Of a DNA stretch of 64,000 bases, positions 1 to 11,248 are shown one piece after another. The stretch's first letter is position 1; every line of letters begins with the position of its first letter. Source of the stretch: Nitzschia sp. DOCU1 (lineage: Eukaryota; Bacillariophyta; Bacillariophyceae; Bacillariales; Bacillariaceae); NCBI GenBank assembly GCA_951394045.1, contig OX595995.1, forward strand, positions 1 through 64,000. Direction: 5' to 3'. A program made the position numbers and the translations under genes. The notes under the pieces are model-generated. The model saw only the letters and a list, made by a program, of their open reading frames with translations, was not told the DNA's origin and ran no database searches.

Positions 1-637
1 TGTCACAGAGGCGCTTTGATTCGAGCCGGCAGGTGTCGGCACCCTCTGTGCCCAACATCTCGAGGCAGTCGTTGATTCTGGAGTAGGATATACTGACGAC
101 ACCGTTGTTGCCAACAGAAGCATTCCACCCACAAAGACGAAGGAATTTGGTGAGCGTATTGATTCCCAGCTCAAGCTGGAAAACAGAGCAAAGGTAAAGA
201 GCATCATGGAAGAAGTGACGGGTCTTCCGGCGGCTGAAACAATTAACTGACGCCACAATCAACCGGTCCAAAGGTTTGTTCTGAAGAAGGCCCAGTAGAT
301 GGCTGGACTGCTTCTTATCAACTGGGGTCTTGATAACTCGCTTGTAGGAGTGCAAGAGTTCGAAGCCTTTGGTGCCGGTGCCGTTGGAGAAAAGATTGAC
401 TTTTCCCCAAAGCAGCGTGTTGTTGCATAGCTCCTCTGCTGACCAGAGATTGAGAATCTTCTGGCCAACAACAGATGGAATGGCGGGGGAAACTGGAGAT
501 GATGCTTTGGAGGCTTTTTTATCCTTCGGGCCACCGGGACAAAAACAACCATTGCACAGAAGATCCCCATGTAGTACTAGGGCTTCTTCGAACGCTTGGT
601 TCAGTTTGAAACAAAGGGTGGTGCCTGAAGTTGCCAT
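1..637 (-). CDS. Unknown protein, partial at the left window edge
   Basis: An open frame of 212 codons runs leftward from an ATG at 637 and is still open at base 1, so the gene is incomplete here. I do not recognise the family. The first 60 residues hold several cysteines, including a short C-x2-C-x-C cluster (CNGCFC) near residue 30. The rest is mixed hydrophobic and polar with no clear membrane segment. No intron is needed across the visible part. The length of uninterrupted frame and the clean start argue for a real gene, but no second line of evidence is available. Function is not inferred. Confidence 0.55.
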   Translation of the reverse strand, partial: MATSGTTLCFKLNQAFEEALVLHGDLLCNGCFCPGGPKDKKASKASSPVSPAIPSVVGQKILNLWSAEELCNNTLLWGKVNLFSNGTGTKGFELLHSYKRVIKTPVDKKQSSHLLGLLQNKPLDRLIVASVNCFSRRKTRHFFHDALYLCSVFQLELGINTLTKFLRLCGWNASVGNNGVVSISYSRINDCLEMLGTEGADTCRLESKRLCD

Positions 638-1388
638 GGTGATGATCTAAATGGCAGTGGTGGGAAATATTATGTGGTACTGGGTGCGTTTAAAAAAAGA
701 TGTAGCGAGAGACCATAGTACGGTACAAATCATGGGGATTTCTGTTTTTCAATGGTGTCTCGCTACTAGTTATTCTACATGGCTACAGTACTGGGGAATG
801 TCCCCACCCATGCAATTTTGTGAGCGCCCCAAGTTCTGCATTCGTGGTGGGAATTCGGGGCATTCCTGGTAGAAGTATTTCATGCCTAGAATGACTACTA
901 CGGTACTTGTAGATCAGATAAAATATTTAGGCCCGAGGTGGTAAAGTGCCACTTGGAAGGGGGAGTCCAACGGACGGATGGCGAACTCTGGTTTCGGGTG
1001 GAAAATTGGCAGAGAATTTAGTGCTTTCCGTATGAATGGGGGAGGAACCCGTAAGAATGGATGGTTCGCCGCTGGGAATCTTTCCATTCTGATTGGAATG
1101 GAGAAGTCCTGTTCGACTCTGCAATTTTGTGTACATAATTCCGATATTTTTGGGGGATGTTGAAGTTCAATTTGGGGGTTAATTTTTAAAGGTCAAAATT
1201 CGCCATCGGTCCCCATGATGGATGACGTGTGCAGGACTGGTGCATGCCGGGCACAATTATATCCAGCCTTAATTTAGAGATGCCCCATCAGAACCCGTTT
1301 TCTGGGGGTCCAGATGGTCGACAATCAAACGATTCTTGCCGGCATGCCACCGCCCCATGCCACGAAACCGTGGGAGGATGATACGATA

Positions 1389-1575
1389 GCTTTTAGGATC
1401 CCACCCACGGGGACCCCAGGAAGGCTCGACACAACCTGGACTGCCACCACCAGAGCAATCCACCATCAGTTGAAAAAAAAGAGAGAAGAACAAAGACAGA
1501 ACACGGGTGACGAGGATCAATCCCGGCATGCTTCCGACGGAAGCTTTTAGGGTCCCACCCATGGGGACCCCAGGA
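1389..1575. repeat. 33-bp direct repeat with an imperfect palindrome
   Basis: Positions 1389-1421 and 1543-1575 match with two differences. Each copy contains a near-palindrome of the form GGGTCCC...GGGACCC, which could fold as a hairpin in either strand. The role is unknown. Confidence 0.7.
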
Positions 1576-2116
1576 CGTCATCTCCACAACTCAGATGCAC
1601 TGCCAACTTTCCTGCGAGACAAACAGCAGCCAGTGGCCCTGCTGTCGGACTGTCTCTCCATCATCGTCATGAAGTTCATGGTGATGATGAAGAAAGGAGC
1701 AACACAGAGTGCTCCTTTCGCGGAAAAAAGTGATGACGATTGAGGGGAAAAGTGATTTTTTCATGGGCTTTCGGCAGTTTCTTGATGGTTTGCGGTCGGA
1801 GTAACCCACATCATGAAACACTCCTCGGCGGTTTCGATGATCGCAGATTGTATGTGACTCCATCCAAGCCCACGCTAGCTATCTTTTTCATCGTCGTCGT
1901 TGTCTCAAACATGCTGATTGCTGTGTCTTTTTATCCCACCATTGTCATTGTGCAAGCATTGAAGAGAGGCATTTTTGCATTGGTCATTGGTTTTGGACGG
2001 TTGCCTTCGACGCACTCATCTCATCTTTCCATTTTTGATGAGGAAGAAAGGGTACGGTTCTCGTCTCAAGCCTTCGCCTTTCTCCTCTTACATATATGTA
2101 CACTAATACGTGTGAT

Positions 2117-2177
2117 ATTTACGTGTGCGCGCAGGCCCATCTTTTTCAACGTGTATTTACGTGTGCGCGCAGGCCCA
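2117..2177. repeat. 23-bp direct repeat, 38-bp period
   Basis: The 23-bp sequence at 2117-2139 recurs exactly at 2155-2177. It includes an alternating GTGTGCGCGC stretch of potential Z-DNA-forming character. It lies about 280 bp upstream of the start of the glycosyltransferase-like gene. Confidence 0.75.
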
Positions 2178-2457
2178 CCCACTGTTTGACTCCTTTGACC
2201 AAATATCGAATCATCGGCGCGCTGGGAATGAGTGACCCCGTCCCCGAGATGGATACCCTTCAAAATTTCTCCCTCCAACGCACCAAAGGGTCCCTTTGTT
2301 CTGAGTATGGAATGCCATTGCTTCCCATATTGGAAGGACTGACTCCTGTCTTTTAAATGATGCTAGTTGCTCTGCCTTGACAAGGATCTGAACAATTGGC
2401 TTTTTGCTACTGAGTTCTCACTAGTCGACAATTCGCTCAAAAAGTCCAACGAGAATA

Positions 2458-5094
2458 ATGATGGCGGCTGCAACGAGAAAAGTCTACGCGACATATCGGT
2501 GGACAATTGGACTTGTAATGCTGCTGTACTGCTACATGTTTTCAAGACTGCCACTGGACGTTGTGAATGACCAACATAGATCCAGAGATGCTCCTGTGGG
2601 AATTGAACAACAACTCAAAGTCTTCGGGAAGCCTCCACCGGCGCGCCGAAATGTTATTTCCAACCGCAATGGTCTATCCAATGAACTCAATGAAGGTCAA
2701 CAGGAGTTTTTGGCTTCTGTGTTTCAGCAGTTACCCGTTCGTCGGTCGGCCAATCGTCGAAAACTTCAAGAGAAACTAGATGAAATCTTTTTGACAACAG
2801 GGCAAGAATACATTGGTGATTTGTGGGAACTCTCCGACTATATCCCGGATTGGATGAAAGGTGAGGGATGCTGGAGGTGTAAAAGTTTGTCGAAATGATG
2901 TGATCCTGCCTTATTGTTTCCGTCTTTAGAATATTTTGCTTGGCACAGAGAAGAACGAAAGAAGCTCACCGAAGACAACTGGGAATTACAGACTCGAGTG
3001 ATGGTCATGCAATGCTTGCGCGGTTCGGATGATAAGTGTGGTGGTACTGCTGATCGACTAAAACCATTCCTATTGTTACTGAGGGAAGCACATGCGAGCA
3101 AGCGTTTGTTGCTGATTCATTGGACGCTGCCGGCTCGGCTTGAGGAGTTCTTGCAGCCTCCCAGTGGTGGTGTTGACTGGCGAGTTCCGCCATGGTTTTC
3201 CGAAATCTTGCACGACCGGGTCGGTTATCAGGGTCGTATGTTGTTCAAATTAAGGGCATTGAAAGGCGCTCGGGAGGATCAGACTACGGCTTTGTTTCGG
3301 ACTCGCATTCAATCAGTTAGTGGGGGAGCCGAATATTACGATGAAGAGTTGCAGCCAGGAGAGTCCACGTTTAATGAAGTCTATCACGACGCCTGGCGGA
3401 TTTTCTTTACACCTTCAGCATCTGTTCGTGCGGCGATTGAAAGCTATATGGTAGAGTGGAATCTTTCTCCCGGGGAATACGCCGCCGCGCATCTGCGAGC
3501 GCTTTACGGAAGAATCACGGAGCGTCCCAACGAGGAGGCAACGGAATGGGCCCAGAACGCCATCAACTGTGCTTCTACCTTGCGACCGGGCGGTCCATTT
3601 CTTTTTGCTTCTGATCACTCCTTCTCAACGTTTGCGGCCTTGGCCTATGGACAAACTAGAAACACCAAAGTCGTTGCTCGTCCACATCAAAGACTTCCAT
3701 TGCATCTCGACAATGCCGAGGACCTCCTACATAGGAAACCGAGTGAATTCTACGATGTCTTTATTGATCTATACTTGATGGGAATGAGTCGGTGCCTGAC
3801 GTATAATCGTGGAGGTTTTGGTCAGTGGGCTCTGCTAATTGGATACAACTCTTCGTGCTTTCACAACCAAAGGACGTCAGTGGATGGTATCGGCGCACCC
3901 TGCAATTGGACAAAACCTAATTCGCCCATGAAGGACAAGAAGCGATCCAAGGCCCCGATGTTTGTCGCTCCTATGTTGGAGAAAGTTCCAAGTCTGACCG
4001 ATCATAGGCAACTTACGAGCTCATCGGATCAGCCTTTGCCGGTTTGGATGACCGATTACTTTGTTTGGCACAACGAAACACGAAGCAATTTGACACGCCA
4101 AAACTGGAATGAAACAAAGTATCTCGTCATGTCCTGCGAGAAAGACATGGAGTCCTGTGGTGGCATATCCGACAGGCTGAAGTCGCTACCGTTTGTCGTT
4201 TTGCAAGCAGCGCGGCACAAACGGTTGTTATTCATTGACTGGGAAAGGCCAAAACCTCTTCAGAAGTTTCTCAGGCCTGCCGGCCTTGTAGATTGGCGAA
4301 TACCGGATTGGCTGAAACGTAACCTGAGGTCAGTTGGAGGCGATATTTCGTATGGATGTGAGGATTGCAACAGGAAGTTGTACGTCAAAGCAGAGGATCC
4401 CTTGATACGCCTCAAACTTCAAACCGCCGATGCAGGGGAAAGCCTGTACGCAAAACAACCGGATGCCCACTCGACCTATGCCGACGTCTTTCACGGCCTT
4501 TTCCGTGCTTTCTTCGTTCTCGTTCCTCGCCTTCAGTCAAGAATTGACGCAAAATTGAAAGAGCACGGCCTCGTTCCTGGCAAGTACGCAGCAGTGCATC
4601 TACGAAACCTGTACGGAAATCGGCTTTGGCGACACCCAAACGAAACGATTGCACTCGCTGTGAACGGGATCAACTGTGCCTCTACCATCTTTCCCGGAGC
4701 CAAAATCTACTACGCCTCCGATGACAAGTTCGCCGTCGAGGCGGCCCGCGAGTACGCAAGACAACGATCGCTTCCTGTTGGCTCATTGGAATTCAATGAG
4801 AACCCTATTCACATCGACAAGGTTGATGGGTGGGAGACCAGGAGTTCGGTGGATTACGATCATACATTCTTGGACCTATTCATGCTCGGGCAAGCAAAGT
4901 GTGTCGCATACAGCAACGGTGGATATGGATCATTTGGCTCCTTGCTCAGTTTCGATGCCCACTGCAGTATCCGATACTTTAAAGGGCGGAAAATGGCACA
5001 GAACTGTACTTGGACGGACGGAAACCGGAACCAACTGCCTTTGGATCCGCCCGAGATGCACTTTCCAACTGAAATGTATGTAAAGCCAAACTAG
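2458..5094 (+). CDS. Type II membrane protein with two tandem fucosyltransferase-like domains
   Basis: Two exons, 2458-2860 and 2930-5094, are joined across a 69-nt intron (GTGAGG...TTTAG) that keeps frame and restores the match between the two halves. The product is 855 residues. A hydrophobic segment at about residues 15-32 fits a type II signal anchor, as in Golgi enzymes. Two homologous domains follow at a spacing of about 373 residues. Each has a GG-x2-DRLK motif (near residues 171 and 544), an HLR motif (near 321 and 689), a ...ASD... segment and a glycine-rich loop with conserved cysteine. GG-x-(G/S/A)DRLK followed by HLR resembles GT-B O-fucosyltransferase/NodZ-type enzymes. The donor and acceptor are inferred, not seen. 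The family call is moderate and the gene structure is strong. Confidence 0.7.
2861..2929 (+). other. Spliceosomal intron of the glycosyltransferase-like gene
   Basis: The intron starts GTGAGG and ends TTTAG. Splicing is in phase 1 and yields the junction residues WMK-EYFAWH. The second domain of the same protein carries the equivalent WMTDYFVWH, which supports the splice. Confidence 0.85.
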
Positions 5095-5690
5095 GGGATA
5101 TATAAGTCGAGGAGACATTATCAGTGGAGTGCTATGTACCGGAAGCTATGCCCCTCAAGTAACTAGAGTAGCTAGTAGGGAAGCTTGTTTTCTTAATTAT
5201 TTTCTACCGCTGGCTATCGCATGTGTAAATGGCGTTCGAGAAATTGGAAGACTGCAAGTTTACTGCGGCACGAGGGGTGGAATCAAAAATGATCCTTCTA
5301 GAAAAAATTAATGCAATCAAGTAAGGGCGAAAGAACCTAAAGTAGCTTGCATAGATTCGATAGTAGGTCAAACAAGCCTGCGATTTGGTGACAAAATCTC
5401 ACCCCATAGCTTTGTGCAGTCGATCTGTGGGGCAATGTGTCGAGGTAGCCTTGCAACGCTACCTCGTGAAAGCAAATCACAAGCAACCTCTTGCATGCAG
5501 TAGCACTTTTGCTCGTCTCGATTTCTGGTGATCCAATGGAGCTCGATATCGAAGCCACCGATCTTCCGTGAAAAAGCACTTTCTATCTTTTCGCAGAAGT
5601 GGCAGCACCACTGCCATGGGAATCATCAGCAAAAGAGCAAGCTCTTTTTCTCAGGTAGCCGTGTGGTGTACACAAAGGTACTCTTTACAC
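5095..5690. other. Intergenic, no gene seen
   Basis: Convergent spacer between the glycosyltransferase-like gene and the ArfB/ICT1 gene. No frame here has family features. Confidence 0.5.
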
Positions 5691-5785
5691 AAGCCTAGTT
5701 AAAATCAACTCGCCCTCGATTGGCTTTTGTTTCGCTTTGCTTCCTCTTCAAGTCTTTGCTGCGTTCCTTTATCTTCCGGCGACGG
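5640..5785 (-). pseudogene. Duplicated 3' tail of the neighbouring ArfB/ICT1 gene
   Basis: This segment repeats the 3' end and flank of the gene at 5872-6564, about 165 bp away. On the minus strand it still encodes the basic C-terminal tail (KRKQSETKANRGRVDF) followed by a stop, but nothing upstream of it belongs to the enzyme. It is either a remnant of a former tandem gene copy or a local duplication of the 3' end. Confidence 0.75.
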
Positions 5786-5871
5786 GGCAAAAGGGCCAGC
5801 ATGCATAATACAAGCTTTTTCTTCCAGGTAGCCGAGTCGAGTATGCAGAGGTACTCTTTCCACAATCCTAA

Positions 5872-6564
5872 CTAAAAATCAACTCGCCCTCGATTCGCTT
5901 TTGTTTCACTTCTCTTCCTCTTAAAGTCCTTGTTGCGTTCTTTGGCAGCTTTGCTGATACCAGTTCGTTGTTTTCTTATCTTGGGTCGAGGCCATGCTTG
6001 CAATAACATTTCTTGCAGTTTTGTAATTGCCGCCTTGCGATTTTGCATTTGGGTGCGATACTCTTGCATTTGTAACGATAACCAGCCTTCTTTATTAATG
6101 CGATTGGCTTGTTGTTCCTTGAGGCGCTCTCGCACTTCCAAAGGGATCCAATCGGCGTCATCTACCAAAAAGCGAACTTCCACTTTGGTGTTGACCTTGT
6201 TGACATTTTGACCACCTGCCCCACTACTTCGTGAAAAATAAATTTCTAGTCGTTCTTCGGGAATGTCTACCGTCTTTGGGACGATCCAAGTGGAAAAGGA
6301 CCGACGTGGCGGCTGCGAAATGTTTGGCTTGGTGGGATCAAATGGTGTGTACGTCCAAGGAGGTTCAATGCGATCCTCGCTGCCATTGGGTGACGACGCC
6401 AACAAAGCAAAAGTAGTAGATTGTGGCGGGAGGAAATTCCTTCGTGTCAAAGCTCCAGCTCCAACAAAGGCCGAAAGGCGAAACGCCGAAATCCCACGGG
6501 TCGCAGCGCCCAAAAGCAACGGCATGACAACTTGAATGCTTTTTCGTAGCGCTGGTTTGGCCAT
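5872..6564 (-). CDS. Organellar peptidyl-tRNA hydrolase, ArfB/ICT1 family
   Basis: A 230-residue protein starts at the ATG at 6564. The core SGAGGQNVNK carries the GGQ motif (residues 117-119), which in class I release factors and ArfB/ICT1 catalyses hydrolysis of peptidyl-tRNA. There is no codon-recognition domain, and the length suits ArfB/ICT1 rather than RF1 or RF2. The lysine/arginine-rich C-terminal tail (about 190-230) matches the tail ArfB inserts into the empty mRNA channel of stalled ribosomes. The first 60 residues look like a targeting leader with a hydrophobic core and an SAF-type site, as in diatom plastid presequences, but a mitochondrial destination is equally possible. Confidence 0.9.
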   Translation of the reverse strand: MAKPALRKSIQVVMPLLLGAATRGISAFRLSAFVGAGALTRRNFLPPQSTTFALLASSPNGSEDRIEPPWTYTPFDPTKPNISQPPRRSFSTWIVPKTVDIPEERLEIYFSRSSGAGGQNVNKVNTKVEVRFLVDDADWIPLEVRERLKEQQANRINKEGWLSLQMQEYRTQMQNRKAAITKLQEMLLQAWPRPKIRKQRTGISKAAKERNKDFKRKRSETKANRGRVDF

Positions 6565-7171
6565 GAGTAGAACGAATGGAGACGAATGTGATTTGTGGGT
6601 GTTGCGACAATGTCGTCTTCAAGTGAGAATCAATCTCACGTAAGTCGTCGTTGTGCCGCGGTTTTGATTTGCGCCATGGTCAAAAAGTGCTTTGTGTCGT
6701 GCCACGAATGAATGATGACGTGGTGGTGGGAGATTTCTCTTGGTTGGCACCAAGGACAGACGTTGCCGGCTTGCGACACCATTCCGTGTTGTTATGTAAA
6801 TGTGTCTCACACGACATTTCATTGTCACTGTTCGCGCGATCCCTTGGATTTCACCAAAAGGAGACCACACATGCACGTGATGCTACTCTCAACAACGAAC
6901 GGCCCTCTTGACTATGCTACAACTGCAATGGGCGTTGATCATTCATCTCATTGTTTGTCGTTGGCGTTACCATCAGCGAACCTGGCGATTACGCCCATAC
7001 AAATGAACGTTACGTTGTTTGGCATCTCTAGAGGTTGCATTCGGCGATGGTGTTTTGCGCCTCTTCCGACACTCGCGATCGATGAGATTTTCATGATACA
7101 ACTCATTTGTATGTGCGTAATGTAATCGCCAGGTTCACAGTCAGTGGCATTCGTTTTTCTTTCATAGCGCC
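6565..7171. other. Intergenic between divergent genes, nothing recognised
   Basis: The 607-bp spacer separates the ArfB/ICT1 start (minus strand) from the LRR receptor-like start (plus strand) and probably contains both promoters. No coding frame or RNA gene is supported. Confidence 0.5.
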
Positions 7172-8008
7172 ATGATGATGCAAGAAAATGAGCAACTGGG
7201 CGGTAACGGAAGGAACCAAGATCATGACCAGCTTCCTTCCGTAGAAGTCTACAAGACGCAGGTTGGATATCGATCTTCTACTAGTAGAAACAAACCAGAT
7301 CCGTCGGGCGTTGCATCCTGTTTGCACTATTCCTCAGCGCCAAAGGCAGTCAACGACTTGGAAGAGCAGCAGCATAATCAATTGCCAAATGTGGAAGAAT
7401 ACAAACTAAATCTACCCCCACAGTCAATGAATCGACAGTTCTGGAAGATCATTCCTTTTGGCGTCTTGGTGGTGGTGATCCTGTTGACTATTGGAGTGAT
7501 TCCCTTGACTCGCTCCAACAACAAACAACTCTGGTGGATGAAACATTCGGACCGCTATGCTGCCTTTGAGGAGTATTTGATCGCCCAGGGCATTTCCCAG
7601 CGAAGCGCCCTAGAAAATGACTCGTCGCCTCAACACCAGGCGGCCAAATGGATGGCCAATAAGGATGGCATGCAATTGCCGATTCCTCGTCACGAATCGC
7701 TCGACTTTGTGGAACGCTATGTGTTTGCAGTCTTGTACTTTAGTACGGGCGGTCCCAACTGGAAGTATCAACTCAACTTTTTGACGGATAATCACGTTTG
7801 TACGTGGTATCAATCCTTTGTCTTGGATACGAACGACGCGGACGTGGATCAAGACTACTACATCAATCTTGGCATTCATGGGTGCAGGCTCGTTGACGAT
7901 GACGAACTAGTGCCATTTGCCATTTTTCTGCGTACGTTGACTATGATGGAGTTGTCTTGTTTAACAGTCATCTTCTCATGTGCTTCTACTAGCCAACAAT
8001 AACCTGGT
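7172..8008 (+). pseudogene. LRR receptor-like protein, N-terminal fragment
   Basis: The gene starts at an ATG run at 7172. A hydrophilic N-terminus of about 90 residues precedes one membrane helix (FWKIIPFGVLVVVILLTI), then an extracellular cap with the pattern ERYVFAVLYFSTGGPNW...NFLTDNHVCTW. That pattern is typical of diatom single-pass LRR receptor-like proteins at the entrance to the leucine-rich repeats. The repeats themselves are missing. Codons for LLANNNLV are still visible around 7987-8008 but in another frame. Homology then stops where the opposite-strand accessory gene begins. The gene is truncated and frameshifted at its 3' side, and this marks the boundary between ordinary and accessory DNA. 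Confidence 0.75.
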
Positions 8009-11000
8009 CTCGTCGTCTGGGACAGTAAGAGAGGCAAGGTCATCCGATCTTGTCACGGCCTCTTTGACACCCTCCACCTCGGGAACCCCGGGAATCCGGG
8101 CCACTTGCTGGATCCGTTCATACAACATTCCACTGACTTGCGCCTGAGAATGGTTGCAGAAATCGCCAGTGATGATTACAATCTCTGTTTTTTTAAGGTC
8201 CCTTTCCCTGTCGTAGGCCGCCTTTATGGCATCAATATATTGGGCGGCCTTTCTTTTTCCGACTGATTCTGCGTGGATTGTGGCGTTGCTTGAGTTCTTG
8301 GGTACGCTGTGGTTCTCCACCAGCTCCTTCCAGTGCTGTAACATCCGATGAACGTTGTCTTGATCTTTCCCCAATGACGGCTGATCCCCGGCCGGGATGT
8401 CCAAACCACCACGCAAGAGTGCTCTTGCCAGCAGGTCCACTGCCCCCATTTGCTCACCACTGGATTCTGATTTCCCCTTGGAAAAATCAGCCGCATCCAG
8501 CAGCTCATAGGGCATGTACTCGTGCCCAACCTGAACAAAATGCCGACGGGGTTTCATCTTGCGTTTCTCAGCCACCCGTGGCTGCGCGGCTTGGCCAGGA
8601 ACTAGGGGCCATGTGTTTCCAAACTCCCAGCGACACTGGGCGCAGATTCTACCCCCTAGGTTGTCGCTGGCATTGGCCCCGCCGTCATCGCCCAAACCCA
8701 AAACACTGGATACCCCCTTGAACACCTGATCATACACCCCAGCATCATCTTGATCGCAACCCTCCTCCACAGCATTGTACAGCTGGACAATAGGCAATTC
8801 CCATACGTTGAGAAGTGGATCCTTGTCTGCACCAGGCACAGAAGTAACGAGGTCAGGGTCCCCACCTTGGACAGGCTCACGAACTTCCAAGTCTTGCGAA
8901 ACGTGGGCCTGATCTTCCGTCTCCACGTGATCTATAGAGATTGCCAATCCATCCTGAACAGCGCCTTCTACGGGCTCACCTTCTTCCAAGTCTTGCGAAA
9001 CGTGGGCCTGATCCAATCCATCCTGGACGGCACCTTCTACAGGCTCACCATCTTTCAAGTCTTGTGAAACGTGGGCCTGATCTTCCGTCTCCACGGTGGC
9101 ACGGTCTGTAGTAGTCGGTGCTTCTACGGGCTCACCTTCTTCCAAGTCTTGCGAAACGTGGGCCTGATCTTCCGTCTCCACGTGATCTATAGCGATTGCC
9201 AATCCATCCTGGACGGCACCTTGGACAGGCTCACGAACTTCCAAGTCTTGTGAAACGTGGGCCTGATCTTCCGTCTCCACGGTGGCACGGTCTGTAGTAG
9301 TCGGTGCTTCTACGGGCTCACCTTCTTCCAAGTCTTGCGAAACGTGGGCCTGATCTTCCGTCTCCACGTGATCTATAGCGATTGCCAATCCATCCTGGAC
9401 GGCACCTTGGACAGGCTCACGAACTTCCAAGTCTTGTGAAACGTGGGCCTGATCTTCCGTCTCCACGGTGGCACGGTCTGTAGTAGTCGGTGCTTCTTCC
9501 CCCCGGCTATAGCCTGCATGTGTGGTGGAGGGTGTAGGTCTTGTCGCAGCTGCATCAAGCCCGTCATCTGTAGTCTTGACTGCTGGCGTGGTGACAGCAC
9601 CAGTCCCAGTCACGCCACCGGCAACAGGCGTTTGCCCCACATCGGACCCACCGAGCATCATTTTTTCTTTCTGCTTTTCGAGCTCGAGCTGGATGTGGCG
9701 CTTCGTTTGCTCCAGCGCACTTTGCCGCCTGTAGTTGAAAAATGTGGCCAATGAGTACACAGTTTTGGCCCAATCAATGCCAATTCCAGAATTAGTTACT
9801 CACGCTTTAATGTCCTCCCGGTCCTTTTGTTGGGCTCGTTTAACCTCAAGGGCATTCATGAGCTTTCCGTCCTTTTTAGAAACATGAGAGTACAGAGTTG
9901 TTTCATTCACACTGCTGAATGCAATATGACGAGTTCCAGTGTAATGGTAGTCTGCAAAGCTTCCTTTGAGGAACCTATACAGAAGTTCGTGTCGTCGACA
10001 ACTTTTGCCAACGCTCATCACATGCGCCAACAATTTTTCTGGATTGTACTGTCCCTTTTGGCCCTTGGGGCAACGGAACAAGTCCCCAAGGATAGCGTCA
10101 CGTTCATTGATGCCGCAAAAGGCTCTCCACAAACTCGCAAATGAAGACTCCGAGCATGGGCACCAACAGTAATTCGAGTTGTTCTGCCTCTCTTGAGCGC
10201 TGACCGTAAATCCAAGCCAGAGAGGTGGAAAATATAAAAGGCCACGAATGAACTTTTCATCTTCTTGACCCTCGCTTTCCTTTACCTCATAGGTTTCCTT
10301 CATAAAATATTTATCATCATCCGATTCAACCAAATCGTCAGAGGCATCATCATCGTTTGCCTTCCCCGCCAGCAATTCATCGTTTGCCTTCCCCGCCAGC
10401 AATTCTTTCACGGTAAGCTCCATTCGTTCTGCCAATTTTTCTGGGGGATCCTGGGTAGGTACGGAGGAAAGACTCATCTGATTCGGTAGAAACAGACCCA
10501 GCTGCTCCTCTTTGGATAAAGCCCGGAATCGTTCCCGGCGCTCTTTGAGAGTAGTCAGGTCAAGCAACTCCTCCTGAAGCCTTCTCCGAGCCTGAAACTC
10601 GTCATTTTCAGGGTCTGTGTTTCTTCGATTCGAAGAATTGCTCCTCTGCCCGCCATTGTAGGCCCCTTGGTTGTATCTACCTCTTCCACGATCATCATAG
10701 GGTGGCGGGTCTCCTTGGTCGGTGTTTCTTCGATTCGAAGAATTGCTGCTCTGCCCACGACCGTGCCCGATATTGGGATACCCACGACCGCGCCCGTTAT
10801 TGGGATACCCACGACCGCGCCGGTGATCGGGGGACCATCCGCCGCGGCCACCACCGCCCCCACGATGTCCAGGGCTGCCTCCAACAACAGCATACCTGCC
10901 ATTGTAGGGATCGTAGTCCCCTTGCTCCCCTTGCGACCCAGGACCATACCTGTTATCGTGAGACTTCGGTCTTTTGGGCACTCCTCCACGGCTGTGGTCG

Positions 11001-11029
11001 TATGGAGGATCTCTTTTTCCTCGTCCCAT
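7976..11029 (-). CDS. Repeat-rich 992-residue protein with an RG-rich N-terminus, spliced
   Basis: Exon 1 runs 11029-9804 and exon 2 runs 9728-7976, joined across a 75-nt intron (GTGAGT...TACAG). The lengths sum to exactly 993 codons. The N-terminus (about 1-140) is rich in Gly, Arg, Tyr, Ser and Asn with RGRGYPN repeats, an RGG-like RNA-binding character. A central globular part (about 250-400) has Cys and His residues. After the splice a charged helix leads into a long acidic region with seven copies of DQAHVSQDL. The C-terminal ~230 residues look globular. The last codons overlap the broken LRR gene, so the true 3' end may be altered. I recognise no family. Diatom-specific or mobile-element origin is possible. 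Confidence 0.7.
8870..9500 (-). repeat. Coding tandem repeat, 186-bp higher-order unit
   Basis: Inside exon 2 of the 992-residue gene, seven DQAHVSQDL modules alternate with two linker types. The region around 9071-9256 recurs almost exactly at 9257-9442, giving a 62-codon higher-order period that keeps frame. Near-identity of the units points to recent expansion or gene conversion. Confidence 0.9.
9729..9803 (-). other. Intron of the 992-residue gene
   Basis: On the minus strand the intron begins GTGAGT and ends CTACAG, 75 nt long. Splicing in phase 2 restores a single frame across both long open frames, which is hard to obtain by chance. Confidence 0.85.
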
Positions 11030-11067
11030 TTTGCTGGTGGGGGGTTGGTACTAATAGTGAGGTATCT

Positions 11068-11247
11068 AATGATGAGGTGTGGCGCGGTTGTTTCCTTGCG
11101 GCAGGAACCGACTTGACACTGCAGCTAATGATGAGGTGTGGCGCGGTTGTTTCCTTGCGGCAGGAACCGACTTGACACCGCAGCTAATGATGAGGTGCGG
11201 CGCGGTTGTTTCCTTGCGGCAGGAACCGACTTGACACCGCAGCAAAG
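11068..11247. repeat. Minisatellite, three ~59-bp units
   Basis: Three tandem units begin AATGATGAGGTG and contain GCGCGGTTGTTTCCTTGCGG. They lie directly upstream of the start of the 992-residue gene on the minus strand, so they could be part of its promoter or 5' leader. Confidence 0.85.
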
Positions 11248-11248
11248 A

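Larger units (their letters stand above)
638..2457. other. Intergenic stretch with short repeats, no convincing gene
   Basis: About 1.8 kb between two divergent genes. Only short overlapping frames are present. The longest plus-strand frame (1740-2189, 149 codons) has one hydrophobic stretch but no recognisable family and low-complexity neighbours, so I do not call it a gene. The interval contains a dispersed 33-bp repeat and a 23-bp direct repeat, listed separately. Confidence 0.5.

Noticed and set aside
1740..2189. 149-codon plus-strand frame with a hydrophobic segment, considered as a small membrane protein
   Set aside because: It has no family features, a frame rich in rare combinations, and overlaps the direct repeat. 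Codon content looks like chance.
8870..9500. CRISPR-like array
   Set aside because: The repeats are coding, contiguous, variable in unit structure and lie in a eukaryotic spliced gene.
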